Origin: Delphinus delphis
Lineage: Eukaryota; Chordata; Mammalia; Artiodactyla; Delphinidae
Assembly (NCBI RefSeq): GCF_949987515.2
Contig: NC_082687.1
Span: 24,970,148 to 25,034,147, forward strand
Length of the DNA stretch: 64,000 nucleotides
Reading direction: 5' to 3'
In this document: piece by piece, positions 10,500-22,029 of the stretch
How positions within the stretch are numbered: position 1 is the first letter of the stretch
How the letters are laid out: each line of letters opens with the position of its first letter
Translations under genes and position numbers: made by a program
Notes under the pieces: generated by a model
Seen by the model: the letters and a program-made list of their open reading frames with translations, nothing else
Database searches by the model: none
What the model was told of the DNA's origin: nothing

Positions 10500-11560
10500 T
10501 CATTCACAGGCAGTGGCTTTCACTGAAGGGTTTTGAACAGGGAAGTACAAGGTTAGAGTCAGGCTTTGGGGAAGACTTATTTGACTTATCTGTGGGTAGA
10601 TGGACAATAAAGGGGGGCGGTGAAGATAAAACAATCAGGAGGCCATAAAGATGCTGTTGAGAAGCAGTGAGATGGTGGGATTAGGTAGAAGAAGCAGGCA
10701 AAGGGATATAGCAGTAGGATTCATGAGCGAGACAACTGATGGGACGCCAGGGGCACTGGAGAGGAAAATGACCAATGTGTCCCCTAGTTGACCAAGAGAG
10801 TGGTGGTACCATTAACAGAAGTAAGGAAGTGAGGAAGAGGCTGTGTTTTTAGGTGGTGTGAGTTTAAGCTCTGACACTTTAGCCCTGGGGCAAAATTGTG
10901 AATCTGACGAGCAGATAGCTGGAAATGTGGAACTGGTATTTGAGAGAGGTCAGTTCACGTTGGACATGTGGAGTTGAGTTGTGTTTGAGATTATGAAGAC
11001 ATTCCCCAGGGAGGCTCTGGGAGAGATAGAGATCGGGAGCAAAAGACCCAGAGGGGCAACAATAAGGTGAGGGAAGCTCGGATCCTAAAGGCAGAGGAAG
11101 AACTTGGATTTTGCAATGTCTCAGAAGCCAGTAAGGGAGTGCTTCCAAAAGAGAGTAAATGACACCTAGAAGCCTATAGGGTTGGGGACCTAGGGAATTT
11201 CTCTGATTAAGAGATGTCTCCGGAAATTTGAAATGTCATTTTATTGGAGTGGTGGATGTGGGTCAGATCACAAGAGGATGCGTGTGGGCTGAGAAAGTCT
11301 GAAAAGAAGTTTAGCAGCAAGAGAAGAGAGTGAGAGAAGATGGTAGCCCACTCAGAGAATGGAGAAACTCTCTGAGGATGAAGATATTCAGAGAAAGAGC
11401 AGAGATCCCAGATAAGCTCACTCTTCGGAGTCGGAAAGCAGTCTAAAAAAGAGGAAAAGTATTGATTCGTGTCTAGAAAATGAGTGGCTAGGATGTGAAA
11501 AAAGAAAGAATGCGTGACAGTGTCAAAGGCAGCAGAAATCTAGGGATTCTATTCCTGCCA
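10500..11560 (+). repeat. old interspersed repeat, family not named
   Basis: It starts with a GGGTTTTGAACAGGGAAGTA block and continues through GGACATGTGGAGTTGAGTT (a 'tttggacatg-tgagtttgaga' type block) to AGTGTCAAAGGCAGCAGAAA. The same consensus phrases occur, in the same orientation, at 17691-18140, 23130-23540, 26080-26960 and 36160-37440. I recognise the phrases as a mammal-wide repeat but cannot name the family. No coding sequence. Confidence 0.5.
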
Positions 11561-11859
11561 ACAACAAAAACAAAACACAAAAAGCATCTAGGTAGAGAAA
11601 AACTTCGGGAGCTTTGACAGTAGTAAACTTTCAAGAGCAGTTTCCTCTGAAAAGTAGGACTTAGGGAGATTTTATTTTTGCATATTCTTCTGTACAGTTG
11701 GAAAGCTTTCAATTTTTAAATTATGAGTTTGTATTTCATTTATAATGAAAAATATTCATGCCTCATCTAAATGAATGTGGTGTCCTGGATTGTATAGGAC
11801 AGCCAGAGGACATTAGCAGGAAAACTGGTATTTAGTTAAGAGTAACATATTGATGTTGT

Positions 11860-12325
11860 TTCTTAATTTGGAAAAATGGACCATGATAATGTAAGATGTT
11901 AACATTAAGGGAAACTAGGTGAGGAGTATAGTCGTTCATCAGTATCCCAGGGAGATTGGTTCCAGAACACCTGTGGATACCAAAATCTGCAGATGCTCAA
12001 TTTCCTTATATAAAATGACGTAATATTTGCACATAACATGTGCACATCCTCCCATATACTTTAAATCATTTCTAGGCTACTTGTAATACCTCATCTAATG
12101 GAAGTACTATGTACATAGTTGCCAGCTTGTGACAAATTCAAGTTTTGCTTTCGGGAAGTTTTCGGAATTTTTTAAAAAAATATTTCCATCCACGGGTGGT
12201 TGAATCCACGGTCGCAGAACCCCCAGATTCAATGGGTGAACCATATTATAGGAACTCTCTCTACCATCTCTGCAGCTTTTCTGTAAATCTAAAATTATTC
12301 CAAATGAAAGTTTATCTTTCAAAAT
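11860..12325 (+). mobile_element. L1 3' end split by a Tigger/MER2-like element
   Basis: The left half carries GATAATGTAAGATGTTAACA and AGGGAAACTAGGTGAGGAG. The right half, from about 12242, carries GGAACTCTCTCTACCATCTC and TTTTCTGTAAATCTAAAATT. Joined, these make the usual L1 3' UTR end. The join point has TA on both sides, as expected for TA-targeting transposons. Confidence 0.65.
11932..12241 (+). mobile_element. MER2-like non-autonomous Tigger transposon
   Basis: Consensus-like blocks in order: TCAGTATCCCAGGGAGATTG, GGTTCCAGAACACCTG, GGATACCAAAATCTGCAGAT, CACATCCTCCCATATACTTT, AAATCATTTCTAGGCTACTT, then GGTGGTTGAATCCACGGTCG. This is the MER2/Tigger arrangement. It is non-coding, with decayed ends. 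Confidence 0.7.
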
Positions 12326-12680
12326 GAGTTCATGAAACCATCAGTAAACAAATATAACCGAGGCATAGAATTCTGTTAGGAAAATAGTGGCGAATTAAGA
12401 TGAATGGGTGGGAAAGGGGCCAAGTTGTAGAAGACGTTGCATGCCTGGCTAGAGATTTTGGACTTGGATTCTGCGGTCCATGTAATGTCACTGAATGTAG
12501 GAGGATGGTGAGATGTTTGAAGGAGAAAGGAACAGAGCAGAGCCTTGAAATGGGTGCTCTGTCCCCAGAGAGGCTTGAATGTCATCATTCCAGGCTCCCT
12601 GAAAAGCAATTCAAATAACATAGTAACATTTTCCCTATCATACTTTCCTCAGTTATTAAAATGCTAATGCTGGGTTAAAG

Positions 12681-12897
12681 GGAACCAGAGAGCACAGAAC
12701 CTTCCAGAGTCCATGGAGCAAACTCTAAATTAAATGGAACCAGAACTCACAGAACCTTCTGGAGTCCATGGAACAAACTCTGAATTAAATGGAACTAGAA
12801 CACATAGAACCTTCTGGAGTCCACTGAGCAAACTGAATTAAATGGAACCAGAACTCACCGGGAGGCTCCAGGCTCAAAGAACCTTCAGGAGTCCACC
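12681..12897. repeat. 55-bp minisatellite, nearly four copies
   Basis: Units start at 12681, 12736, 12791 and 12844, each opening GGAACCAGA (GGAACTAGA in the third) and containing GAACCTTC, GGAGTCCA and a GAGCAAACT-type block. The first two are exactly 55 bp, the third 53 bp, and the fourth has an insertion after GAACTCA. Divergence between units is modest. Confidence 0.9.
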
Positions 12898-13284
12898 ATG
12901 CATCTTTCCCCCGTCAGGCTTGGCACTCAGGTTGGTCACCGCCGTTGTGCTGGGCTGTGCTCGCCCGTCCTCACAGCCTGGCTGCTCTGACCCCTCCTGC
13001 AGCCCTGGGGCTGCTGACTCTGCACTGTTTTGCGTTGCTGCCTCTCACTGCAGTGCGGGCAGGAGACGAATTCTCCTCCTCACTGTGGACCACTTGCTGG
13101 GCCACTGGCATCACCTGGATCTTGTTAGAGTGCCGAATCCTAGCCTTTGGCAGTGGATGGTTAGAGAATCTGCATTTGACAAGGTTTCTCAATAATCTGC
13201 AGCTACATAACCAATCACTCTAGACTGTAGGTGCTAAAAACAGTAAATATTTATGATCTCACGCCGTTTCTTGTTATTTTCATT

Positions 13285-13540
13285 TATTTTTTTTATTGAA
13301 GTATAGTTGATTTACAGTGTTGTGCCTATCTCTGCTGTATGGCAAATGACTCAGTTATACACATACAGAAATTCTTTTTTTTACTATTCTTTTCCATTAT
13401 GGTTTATCCCAGGATATTGAATATAGCTGCCCGTGCTCTACAGTAGGACCTTGTCGTTTACCCATCCCATATGTGTGAGTTTACCTCTGCTCACCCCACA
13501 CTCCCAATCCTTCCTTCCCACACCGCCCACCCGTCCACAC
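13285..13540 (-). mobile_element. artiodactyl-type L1 3' end
   Basis: The + strand reads TTTTATTGAAGTATAGTTGA, TTTACAGTGTTGTG, TTATACACATACAGAAATTC, TTTTCCATTATGGTTTATCC, GGATATTGAATATAGCTGCC, CTACAGTAGGACCTTGTCG. This is the reverse complement of the L1 3' UTR typical of cetartiodactyls. It is 5'-truncated. Confidence 0.85.
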
Positions 13541-13589
13541 CCTTTCTGAGGGTCAGGGAGCAGCTTCACTGGACGGCTCCGGCTCAGTC

Positions 13590-13830
13590 CTTCCTAAGGC
13601 TGCAGTAAGACTTGGCCGAGGCCTGCCTGGGGCCCGAGGGCCCACCCACTGCCCGGCCAGTTAATGCTGATGTGGCCAGAGGTGACAGCTCCTCGTCATG
13701 GGGCCTCTCCAACCCACGGGACAACTCGACGGTCCTGACAACATGGCAGCTGGGGTCCCACAGCAAGTGGTCCAGGAGAAGCAGGAGGAAGTCCCAGTGC
13801 CTCCAAAGTCACCTGTGTCGTTACAGATGT
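13590..13830. repeat. GC-rich old repeat-like stretch
   Basis: Phrases such as GGGGCCTCTCCAACCC, ACATGGCAGCTGGGG and CAAGTGGTCCAGGAGAAGCA resemble an old mammalian LTR-like repeat, but I cannot name it. Frames are open on both strands, partly because of GC content. There is no protein motif. Confidence 0.3.
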
Positions 13831-14164
13831 TGGCCTCGCTCAGTCGGGGAGGGACAACTGAGGCCCTGACTGCCATCGGGCAGGCTCACTGGGACCGACG
13901 TGAGGCTGCCCACCATGCCTGTTACAGTTGTGGAAGCACTAGCTTCTCCCCGGGCTCACAGCCCTGATGCATGGAGGCTGGGAAAGTTTTTGAGATTCAT
14001 TGGTGTTGGTGGCATGGGGCCTCCTCAGGGCAGTGGGCTGCTCCCTCCGGCCAGTCCTGGAAAGGCCTCGCTGGCCCCCTGCTGCAGACGCCCGTCGGAT
14101 GAACACACCGCAGCTCACTGACCCACTGACACTTGGGGCTAATTGAACACCATGGTGCCCCGTG

Positions 14165-14455
14165 AGCGCCACTGTCTCCCCAAGGAGTTGAAGCGACTCC
14201 CTCTCCCACCAGCATCTCCATTCCTCCACATGCCATCAGCACTTGGTTTTGTCCAATTTCTATTTTTTTTACCCCTTGGGTGGGTGTGAAATGGATCTCG
14301 TAGTTTTCCTGTGAATTTCCAAGGTTACTAATAAAGGCTTATTAGCCATTAGTTTGCCATGAAATGCCCATTTTTCTACTACACTGTTTCTTTCTTGACC
14401 ATTGGTGTCCTTTGTATATTTTGGATATGAATCCTTTGCAGTTACATGTGTTAGA
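14165..14455 (-). mobile_element. old L1 fragment
   Basis: The + strand holds CTCCCACCAGCATCTCCATT, GTGGGTGTGAAATGGATCTC, TTATTAGCCATTAGTTTGCC and TATATTTTGGATATGAATCC, the reverse complement of the L1 ORF2 C-terminal region in consensus order. Confidence 0.65.
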
Positions 14456-16889
14456 AAAAAATTCGAATGCTTGGTAAAACTACCAGATACTGGGGGAGAT
14501 GCAAATGGCTGATTAACTCTCCCCCAATGAGCATTCGAGCCCTGAATGATGATTACTTGGCCTCACTCTATAGCCACAGTCTTGGAGCAGACTTTTTATG
14601 AAAAATTAGTATTGGAATGCGGTGCCCCTTCTACTCTAGCGCCAAGAACAGTCCCTTGGAGGTTATTGCTTCATTGTAGAGAAGGATTTAAAAGACCCTC
14701 AAAGTTATGAAAATGTAAGCAAACAGGCAATCCTTGCCAGTGAAAGTTTGGGTGTAGGCGTAGGTGTAGGTGTGGTTATGTAAAATAGGTGTGTATTTGT
14801 TGCTTAGCGACACTTGCCTTTCTCCTTTAGGTGCAAGGGGGAGATCCCTTGTTGGGATGTGCTGAGGTGATCCCATGCAGGGGGAGCGAACCAGGCACCG
14901 CAGGGAGGCTGGCACTGGGTTCTTCTCCAGCATGGCCCACCTGGCACTGTTCTAAGCATTAGGGGGACATGGCTGAGCGTGTGAGAAAAGAGAAGTGTCC
15001 TCAGAGCTCAGGGGGACGCTGCTGGGGTGATGGGAAGAAAAGAGCTGAATCAATAGGAGTATCTTAGCAACCATGAACAAGTTTCCTACCATCAGAATGT
15101 GCAGGACCACATGTAATCTCACGTGGCAGAGTCCCAAGCCACGGCATTAGTGAACTGGTCACGTTTCCTGGTTTTCTCTCTCTTCCTGGCTTCTTGCAGT
15201 AGCACCGATCTTCTTTGAACTAAGTCCGTAGTATTCCTGCCCAAGGAGGGTGGTTGGGGGAGGCCTCGGGGAATAAGAGGACCTCCCGTCACTGAGGGCA
15301 GGTGGGTGCTTGAGCAATACACTGAATAAATAAAAGTGAGGTGACTGTGTTTGTACTCCAAGCTAGTAGCTGTGGATCATTCCAGATACACCGTTGACAA
15401 GGATTTTTACCAAGTGAGTCATTTCCCTTACGGTCTTTCTCTAAATTTCTTAAATGTATTCCCACAACACCTGCAGTTAAGCCCAGTGTTTCTTGGAATA
15501 TAAGAAGCAAAGTACACAGCCTATCTCTGAGAAAAATGGACCCCGAGGGTAATAGTGAGGACTTTGAGAAAGGAAATCTGCATGTGCTAGTCTGATTCTT
15601 TATGCTTCTTCTTCCTTACGTCCCAGCATGCTGCCTGTTTGAAGCCATCTCACAAGGACATTTGCAGGATCTGCTAGGTTGGCCATTCCACGAAAGCAAG
15701 AGTCCTGCTTTGCTTATTGACCTATAAGAGGGACAGGTAGAAGCTCAGTAAATATTTATTGAACAAACAAATGCACCTAGTGAGCTAAGGGGCATGAAAG
15801 TATCTCAACACTACTATGTACAACTGAAGATGGATGAGTGTTAATTTCTGTCCATTGAAAACACTACTAGGGAGGGAGAAGTTTCCTCAGGGAGGATTGG
15901 TGAGAGGAAGGAACACATTAATACAAACACACTGGGGAGAAAGCTTGTGTGATGGGGGGCTTCAGTCTATGTCCCTCAGAGCTAAACTGAGCCAGAGAAC
16001 ATTTGTTTACTGATGAGTATCCCTACCAAGAGGAAATAGAGAGCTTCAAAGAAGGGGAAGTAAATCTCAATACCCTGGGCCTGATGCCAGATATTCCAGC
16101 ACATTAAAGATGACAGACAAAGGAGACAACACCTTAAGACCTATTCCAGACTGTATATTTTCCTCCCTTTGTGGGTTAGCCGGCGTTCAGTAATGTGTGT
16201 CCAGGAAGTAATAGAGAATGTGGGGAAAGATGTTTTCTGCTGTTCTCTCTGTAATTCTAGGAGCCACACTGTGAGGCTTGAGGTCTAAGTCATGTTGTGA
16301 TGTCTAGACTATGTGAGAAGAAATGGGACGATGGTAAGATGTAACTTATCCAAGGATGCTTGTGGCTGAAAGTGTACACGTGTACTAATGGTTTGATTCC
16401 CCCCGGAGTGGCTTAAAAGGTCAGGGTAGCCTCTACTTACTGGGAAAGAAGAATATTTTATCTTTGATTTTTAAAAAATTTTTAAACTTTGTTAGGAAAC
16501 TCTATTGTTGCAGGTTTCCTGGGACCTTGTACCATGCTTTTTTCGTTTTGCTAATGTAGAAAATGATCTAGTAAATCATCTGTGTCTTGCTACTTGTAGC
16601 GTGGGAAGAGTTTTGAAAAATGTAGAATTTTGAAAAGGCACAAGGTTTCTCTGGCCTGAAAAGCTTATACCTAATTCAGACAAAAGGGCTTTCTGCAAAA
16701 GTTAGAATTTCAAAGCATGACAGTTTGAAAGACTGAAACAGCTACAGGTTCCAGAAATCTTGAGTGGAAAAACAAACACATTTTGAAAACTTACTCATGC
16801 AGGGCTGGGTTCTCACTACTGTAAAAGTAGAGGTAAGACAGTGGGCAACAAAGTTTTACAATTTATATGCATTTCCTTGTTAGTGAAAG
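14456..16889. other. mostly unique intergenic DNA
   Basis: No gene is supported here. Short frames have no recognisable motif. A GTAGGCGTAGGTGTAGGTGT simple run lies at 14755-14774. An L2 3' end lies at 15685-15790. The remainder looks unique. Confidence 0.5.
15685..15790 (+). mobile_element. L2 3' end fragment
   Basis: AGAAGCTCAGTAAATATTTA followed by TTGAACAAACAAATG matches the L2 terminus (CTCAATAAATATTTGTTGAATGAATG). Confidence 0.6.
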
Positions 16890-17168
16890 GACCATTTGCT
16901 TTATAACTAGGTAAAACATTTCCATGGTTCCAAAACCAAATTCACAAATAGGGTATTTTCAGAGAAATCTAATTTATATCCCTGTTTTTACCACCTTATT
17001 CTTTCTCTCTCTTATATGTAACTTAAAAAAACAAAAAAACCCCCAAACTTTTGGTTTATCCTTGCATTATTGCTCTGTTATGAGGAAATATCTATAAATA
17101 TATATTCATAGCTCTCCACTTTCTTGAAATAGATATAACATACTATACATAATTTTCTCCACCTTACT

Positions 17169-17519
17169 ACTTATTTATTTATTTTTTGCGGTACACGGGC
17201 CTCTCACTGTTGTGGCCTTTCCGGTTGCGGAGCACAGGCTCTGGACGCGCAGGCTCAGCGGCCATGGCTCACGGGCCCAGCTGCTCCGCGGCATGTGGGA
17301 TCTTCCCGGACCGGGGCATGAACCCGTGTCCCCTGCATCAGCAGGCGGACTCTCAACCACTGTGCCACCAGGGAAGCCTACTTATTTATTTCTAAATTTT
17401 ATTATTTTTTTGGCCACACCGTGTGGCATGCAGAATCTTACTTCCCTGACCAGGGATCGAACCCATGCCCTCTGCAGTGGAAGCGCAGAATCCTAACCAC
17501 TGGACAACCAGGGAATTCC
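17169..17519 (-). mobile_element. CHR-1-type SINE (outer, split by a CHRS SINE)
   Basis: The body at about 17409-17519 reads, on the + strand, TTGGCCACACCGTGTGGCAT, CCCTGACCAGGGATCGAACC, CTAACCACTGGACAACCAGG. Its T-rich tail (17169-17180 plus 17392-17408) has been split by the CHRS element. The target-site duplication CTCCACCTTACT is perfect at 17157-17168 and 17520-17531, which proves that both SINEs lie within one original insertion. Confidence 0.9.
17181..17377 (-). mobile_element. CHRS-type SINE nested in the CHR-1 tail
   Basis: On the + strand it reads from TTTTTTGCGGTACACGGGCC to CCACCAGGGAAGC. Direct repeat CTACTTATTTATTT at 17167-17180 and 17378-17391 is its target-site duplication, made inside the T-rich tail of the older SINE. 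Confidence 0.92.
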
Positions 17520-17690
17520 CTCCACCTTACTTTTTCATTTAACCAGATATCCTGGAGATTTCCCCATGTAGCATATAAAAAGTAGTCCTGATTCCTTATT
17601 TCAGCTCCAAAGTATTCCATTACGTTAATTCAACTAGTCCTTGAAGAACAGATATTTGGGTTGTTTCCGATCTTTTACAAAGCCAAAGTT

Positions 17691-18140
17691 TTTGAGAATG
17701 AAGGAATGACTAGTTGTGTCCAACGAATCTGAGCCATCCAATAGAAGATATTAAAGTATTCACTGGATTTGGCAATATGAAGGTCAATGAAATCTTAACC
17801 AGGGCTAAGATGTATACACAGAACCTACCCAGCAGCACGCAGAACCTAGCTTAGCAAGGATAGTTTCAACGTCATGGTGCAAACTGAAATCAGATTATAG
17901 TGGGTCACTGGGTGAATGTGAGAAAAAGGAGACAACAGGTAGTATAAACTTCTCTTTGAGGAAGTTGGACAAGAAGGGACACAGAAGTGTAACTAGATAA
18001 GTATTTGGAAACAAGAGGGGTTTTATTTGGGGGGGGCTCTATTTTATATGTTTATGAATGTTTGTGCAAATGTGTTTGTAGAATAGAAGATATCACAGCA
18101 TGTTTATTGTTTGGGGAAGGAGCCACAAAGAGAAAGAGTT
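17691..18140 (+). repeat. old interspersed repeat, same unnamed family as 10500
   Basis: TTGTGTCCAACGAATCTGAG, CACTGGATTTGGCAATATGA, AGGTCAATGAAATCTTAACC and CAGATTATAGTGGGTCACTG follow the phrase order 'gtgtcaaat-ctg / attggatttggcaa / ggtcattggtgacc / gattgcagtgggtt' of this family. No coding content. Confidence 0.5.
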
Positions 18141-18379
18141 AAAATGAGAGGAAAAGAAGGTGTTGATTGCAGAGAGATGTTGTCATTCTTCATTTTTGAA
18201 GAGAAGGCTCTTAAGGTTGTTGGAAGTATGGTTAGAAAATATAACATGTAACAAGCATCTTTTTAAAAATACATTTCCTGAAATTTATAGGAATTCAACT
18301 CACCATGAAAAGGCAACTTTCACTGGCCTCATCCCTGTCCCCTTGAAGCTTATAGTATAAGAGGCATTTATCCTTATTA

Positions 18380-18950
18380 CAGCATTCTATCCTTTTTGGT
18401 CCATCACTACCACTACTGCCTAGTCCAAGCCACCATCGTCTCTTGGGACCACTGTAGTAGCCTCCAAACTGGCCTACCTGCTTTCACTCGTAACCTTTCT
18501 GTGGTTCCCACTTTTCTATAGAGAAGCCAGGAAAATATAACTCAGATCCTGTCTCTCCCCTGCTTCAAACCAGTCAATGACTCCTTATGGCAGTTAGAAA
18601 AGATTCCCAAGTCCTTATGAGGGTCTGCAAATGATGATCTGTAACTTCTTCAGCCTCCTTCTCATTGTTCATAACTTGGCTCAAAGGCACCTTTTCTGGC
18701 TGCCCTGCCGAAAACAGAACACTGCCTACCCCTTAAAGTCACTGTCTGTCACAGCACCCTGTTTGATTGTCCTCATAGCTTAAATGATCACATCTTCACT
18801 TACCTTGTGTTCCTTAGTTCATTGTCTCCCCAATTAAAATATGTGCCAACTGAAAGGAAAACTTCTTGTTCACTGTAGTAAACCCAGTGCCTTAAACAAT
18901 GCCCAGCACACAGTAGCCACTCAATATACATTTGGTAACTGTATTAATAT
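18380..18950 (+). mobile_element. L2 LINE 3' portion
   Basis: Consensus-like phrases in order: CTCCAAACTGGCCTACCTGC, AACTCAGATCCTGTCTCTCC, CTTCAAACCAGTCAATGACT, CCCAGTGCCTTAAACAATGC and CACACAGTAGCCACTCAATA. Decayed and non-coding. Confidence 0.75.
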
Positions 18951-21090
18951 TGTTCTTTGACTTTTGCAAGGACCTGCTATAGTAATCTTCACATCCTTTT
19001 ACCTCTTGTTTTCTCTCCTTTTATTTCACACAAAGCATTTCAATTTAACAGTTATGACTTTGGGGAATAAATACAACGGCAGAAACTTTGAAACGGACAA
19101 AATTTGAGTTGGAACTCCTTAACAACAAAATGCAAATTTCAGGAGCTTTGTGTAGGCAAAGTGGAGTATCCCTGAGTTAACTGGAAAAAAACCTGATCAC
19201 CTTGTCTCAAGTGGAAAAGTGCAACATTAGCCTTTCTTTTGAAAGATGAGATAACTCAGTGTGTGTGCTGATGCAGAGTGGAAGAATCCTTTAGGAAACC
19301 AGAAGGGTATTTTTTGTGAGGGAGTGACCCCTTCTATCTAGTCGTCCAAATAAATTGCGGCCTGTGGCTGTCCCACTATGGTAGTGCCTAAGACTGTCTA
19401 GTTTGGAGGTAAAGTATTAGCAAGCCAGTTTGGCCACAGGTCTATGGCTAAATATTCCAAGCTACTTTATAGATAATAAAGATGGTGTTTTGAATTCCAT
19501 CTGCCTGACTTTGGGGTTTGGTTATTATTTGTCTCCATACTCAGGAGGCAAAGGAAGTGTTATTTGTCAACCATCCTCCAAAAACTCCTGAACAGACAGT
19601 GGCTCAAATGTGGTTGATTCAGTTGGATACCCAAGCCTTAGAGATAGATCACTACTGATCATTGTTTTTATTTTCAAATAAGATTCTTCATCATAACCGC
19701 TACAGTCAGATAACATTAGCTAAAGCAAATCATAAAAAGCAAGATTTTTAAAAGAAAAGTGTCTTGTACAAGAAAAAACTTTATTATGTTTATACAATGG
19801 ACTCTAAAGGTGATAAAACAACACTAAAAATTCCAGTCATAAAAGATATCATCCAAAGAAATGAAAAATTAAAGGAAAGTTAATGCAAAATTTCAAAGGC
19901 TTCTCTTTGTCAGTCTTGTTAGTTTATCACAAGAAAAAGATAAAGAAAAATCTAAAGGTACATTTGGCAACTCTAATTTATATGTGACTTTGTTTCTGGT
20001 TTTCATTTCTAAATACCCTAAGTCGTATTTTGGAGGTGAAACCCCTTAGATGGGGTCGTGTTCACAAGCCCTTGAGATTTACTTTTCAGTTTCTGGCTCA
20101 ACTCCTGAAATCATTCTTCTTATTTTATCCCTCCAGAGGGAAGGCACTCTTTGTCCCTTCAGTGCTGTGTTTTCAAGTGTCTGGTTGTGTTCAAAAGAGA
20201 AGCAAAACCAAAACAAACCAAAACAAAACCTACCAAGGAGTCTCCTCCTTAAGAGTGAAAAACTATCCATTCCTCCTTATAATCAGGAGAAGAAAATGTT
20301 CCGCTGTACACTTTTTCCAGGAATACATTTTGGAAGAAGAAATTATTTTAAAGAAATTTTTTATATCTCAGGAAAGTTATACCTTAACTTAGAAAAGCTG
20401 GTCAGTCTTAGCGACAGCTTGATATGACAATTGCCTCAAATACAAAATGCAGGGGCTGTTTCTGCACATGTATGAGTCTTACCAGAACAAAATATTTTTA
20501 CATAAAACTTTTTCAAGTTCCAGGACAGAAATTTGATGGTTTTATGACATCCCTAGCTTAACACCAAAGAACAACTTTTACAATCTCTGGGAAAATACTA
20601 AAACCCAATATAAATGGATACGCCTAACATCTTTACAGAACAAAAAGAGGGAAATTGTTAATATACCAAGTACTTCAAAAGATTACCTGCCTAAGTGTTC
20701 ACAAGCCTCAACCATTACGGTCAGAGATAAATGACAAGTGTAGCAAGGAAGATGAAAAGCCTTCTGTAGCACGGTCTTTTAGCTACTTATCCAATATTCA
20801 GTAGTATGGTATATGTCTAACAACTGGCTCTAGAAAAAAAAAAAAAAAGAAAGCCTAAACTTTTTGGTGTTTGCCAATTTTTGTGCTGTAAATGCTCCCA
20901 TTGTGACAAATTTCAGGCTACCAATGTGTTTAACAACCACCCTATAAAAAAAAAACCTGAAAATTTAACCATTGGCTCTCACAAGCCAGAGTGAGCCATT
21001 TGGAGCTCATCACTGCATTCATCCTCCTCCTCTTCATCACCAGCAGAAATTCCATTTTGTTGCACTGGCAATTTTCTATGATTAAAAAGA
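18951..21090. other. unique-looking intergenic stretch
   Basis: No repeat that I can name. On the minus strand the part from about 20950 down to 19780 looks like a 3' UTR (AT-rich, no long frame, AATAAA as TTTATT at 19780-19785), but no poly(T) or upstream coding region supports a retrocopy. A poly(A) run lies at 20834-20849. Confidence 0.35.
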
Positions 21091-21380
21091 AAAGAAAGGC
21101 ACTTCCTAGTCATTCTTGCAAATAGGCCATAAGACAGCATGTGCTGATGAGAAGTAGGCACAAGTCATGGTGGGAGCTGTGCTCGTGATGTGTTCCTTAA
21201 AGGAGCTTCAGACTCAGCTAACCCTTTTTACCCTTAACGTTTTCTTTTTCCTGGCTGGAATGCATACATGATGACTGGAGCTGCAGCAGCCATTTTATGA
21301 TCAACAATTAAGGAGAGAGGACAAGGAACTCACAGAGATCTTGGCCCTGACATCTTTGAGTTGCCTTACCACCTCTGGAG
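21090..21380. repeat. old repeat-like stretch, family not named
   Basis: The phrases TTTCCTGGCTGGAATGCATA, TGACTGGAGCTGCAGCAGCC and GATCTTGGCCCTGACATCTT match a mammal-wide interspersed repeat that I recognise but cannot name. Confidence 0.35.
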
Positions 21381-21610
21381 TTCTTATTTCTGATCTTTTT
21401 AAAAATAAGAAATAAAATATATTCCTATATTGCTTAAACCGCTGTCATTTAGGTTTTGTGTCAAAGGCAGCCAAAGCCAGCCTTTCACCTTGGGCAAACT
21501 CACCAATAGATGCAAACCTAGTAAAGAGAAATTGCTACCAGAAGCAAAACTGTTTAAAATTTTTTTTCTGGAAATCACATAGTCATTAAAACTTTAAAAA
21601 ACTGACCAAT

Positions 21611-21960
21611 CAGGGCTTCCCTGGTGGCACAGTTGTTAAGAATCCGCCTGCCAATGCAAGGAACATGGGTTCGAGCCCTGGCCCAGAAAGATCCCACTTG
21701 CTGCCGAGCAACTAAGCCCATGTACCCCAACTACTGAGCCTGCGCTCAAAAGCCTGCAAGCCACAACTACTGAGCCCACGTGCCACAACTACTGAAGCCT
21801 GCGCGCCTAGAGCCTGTGCTCCTCTACAAGGAAAGCCACCGCAATGAGAAGCCCGTGCACCTCAATGAAGAGTAGCCCCCGCTCGCCACGAGAGAAAGCC
21901 CGCATGCAGCAATGAAGACCCAACACAGCCAAAAATAAAAACAAACCAATAAATTTATAT
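21611..21960 (+). mobile_element. long CHR-2-type SINE
   Basis: It starts GGGCTTCCCTGGTGGCACAG, continues AATCCGCCTGCCAATGCAAG, CAACTACTGAGCCCACGTGC, AGTAGCCCCCGCTCGCCACG and ends GACCCAACACAGCCAAAAAT with an (A,T)-rich tail. It is ~350 bp, against ~200 bp for the shorter CHRS copies. No clear target-site duplication. Confidence 0.92.
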
Positions 21961-22029
21961 ATATATAAAAAATATTTTGTTGGAATGAATCTACCTAAAA
22001 TACACAGCACTATGAACCACCAGTGAAGA

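Larger units (their letters stand above)
16890..17690 (-). mobile_element. L1M 3' region carrying nested SINEs
   Basis: Flanks of the SINE cluster carry reverse-strand L1M phrases: CATGGTTCCAAAACCAAATT and CTGTTTTTACCACCTTATTC on the left; CCTGGAGATTTCCCCATGTA, AAAGTATTCCATTACG and TGGGTTGTTTCCGATCTTTT on the right. The SINEs at 17169-17519 interrupt it. Confidence 0.55.

Noticed and set aside
20979..21161. Minus-strand frame with an acidic stretch (DEEEEDE), considered as the end of a retrocopied gene.
   Set aside because: I matched no protein, found no upstream continuation, and part of it overlaps an old repeat-like stretch.
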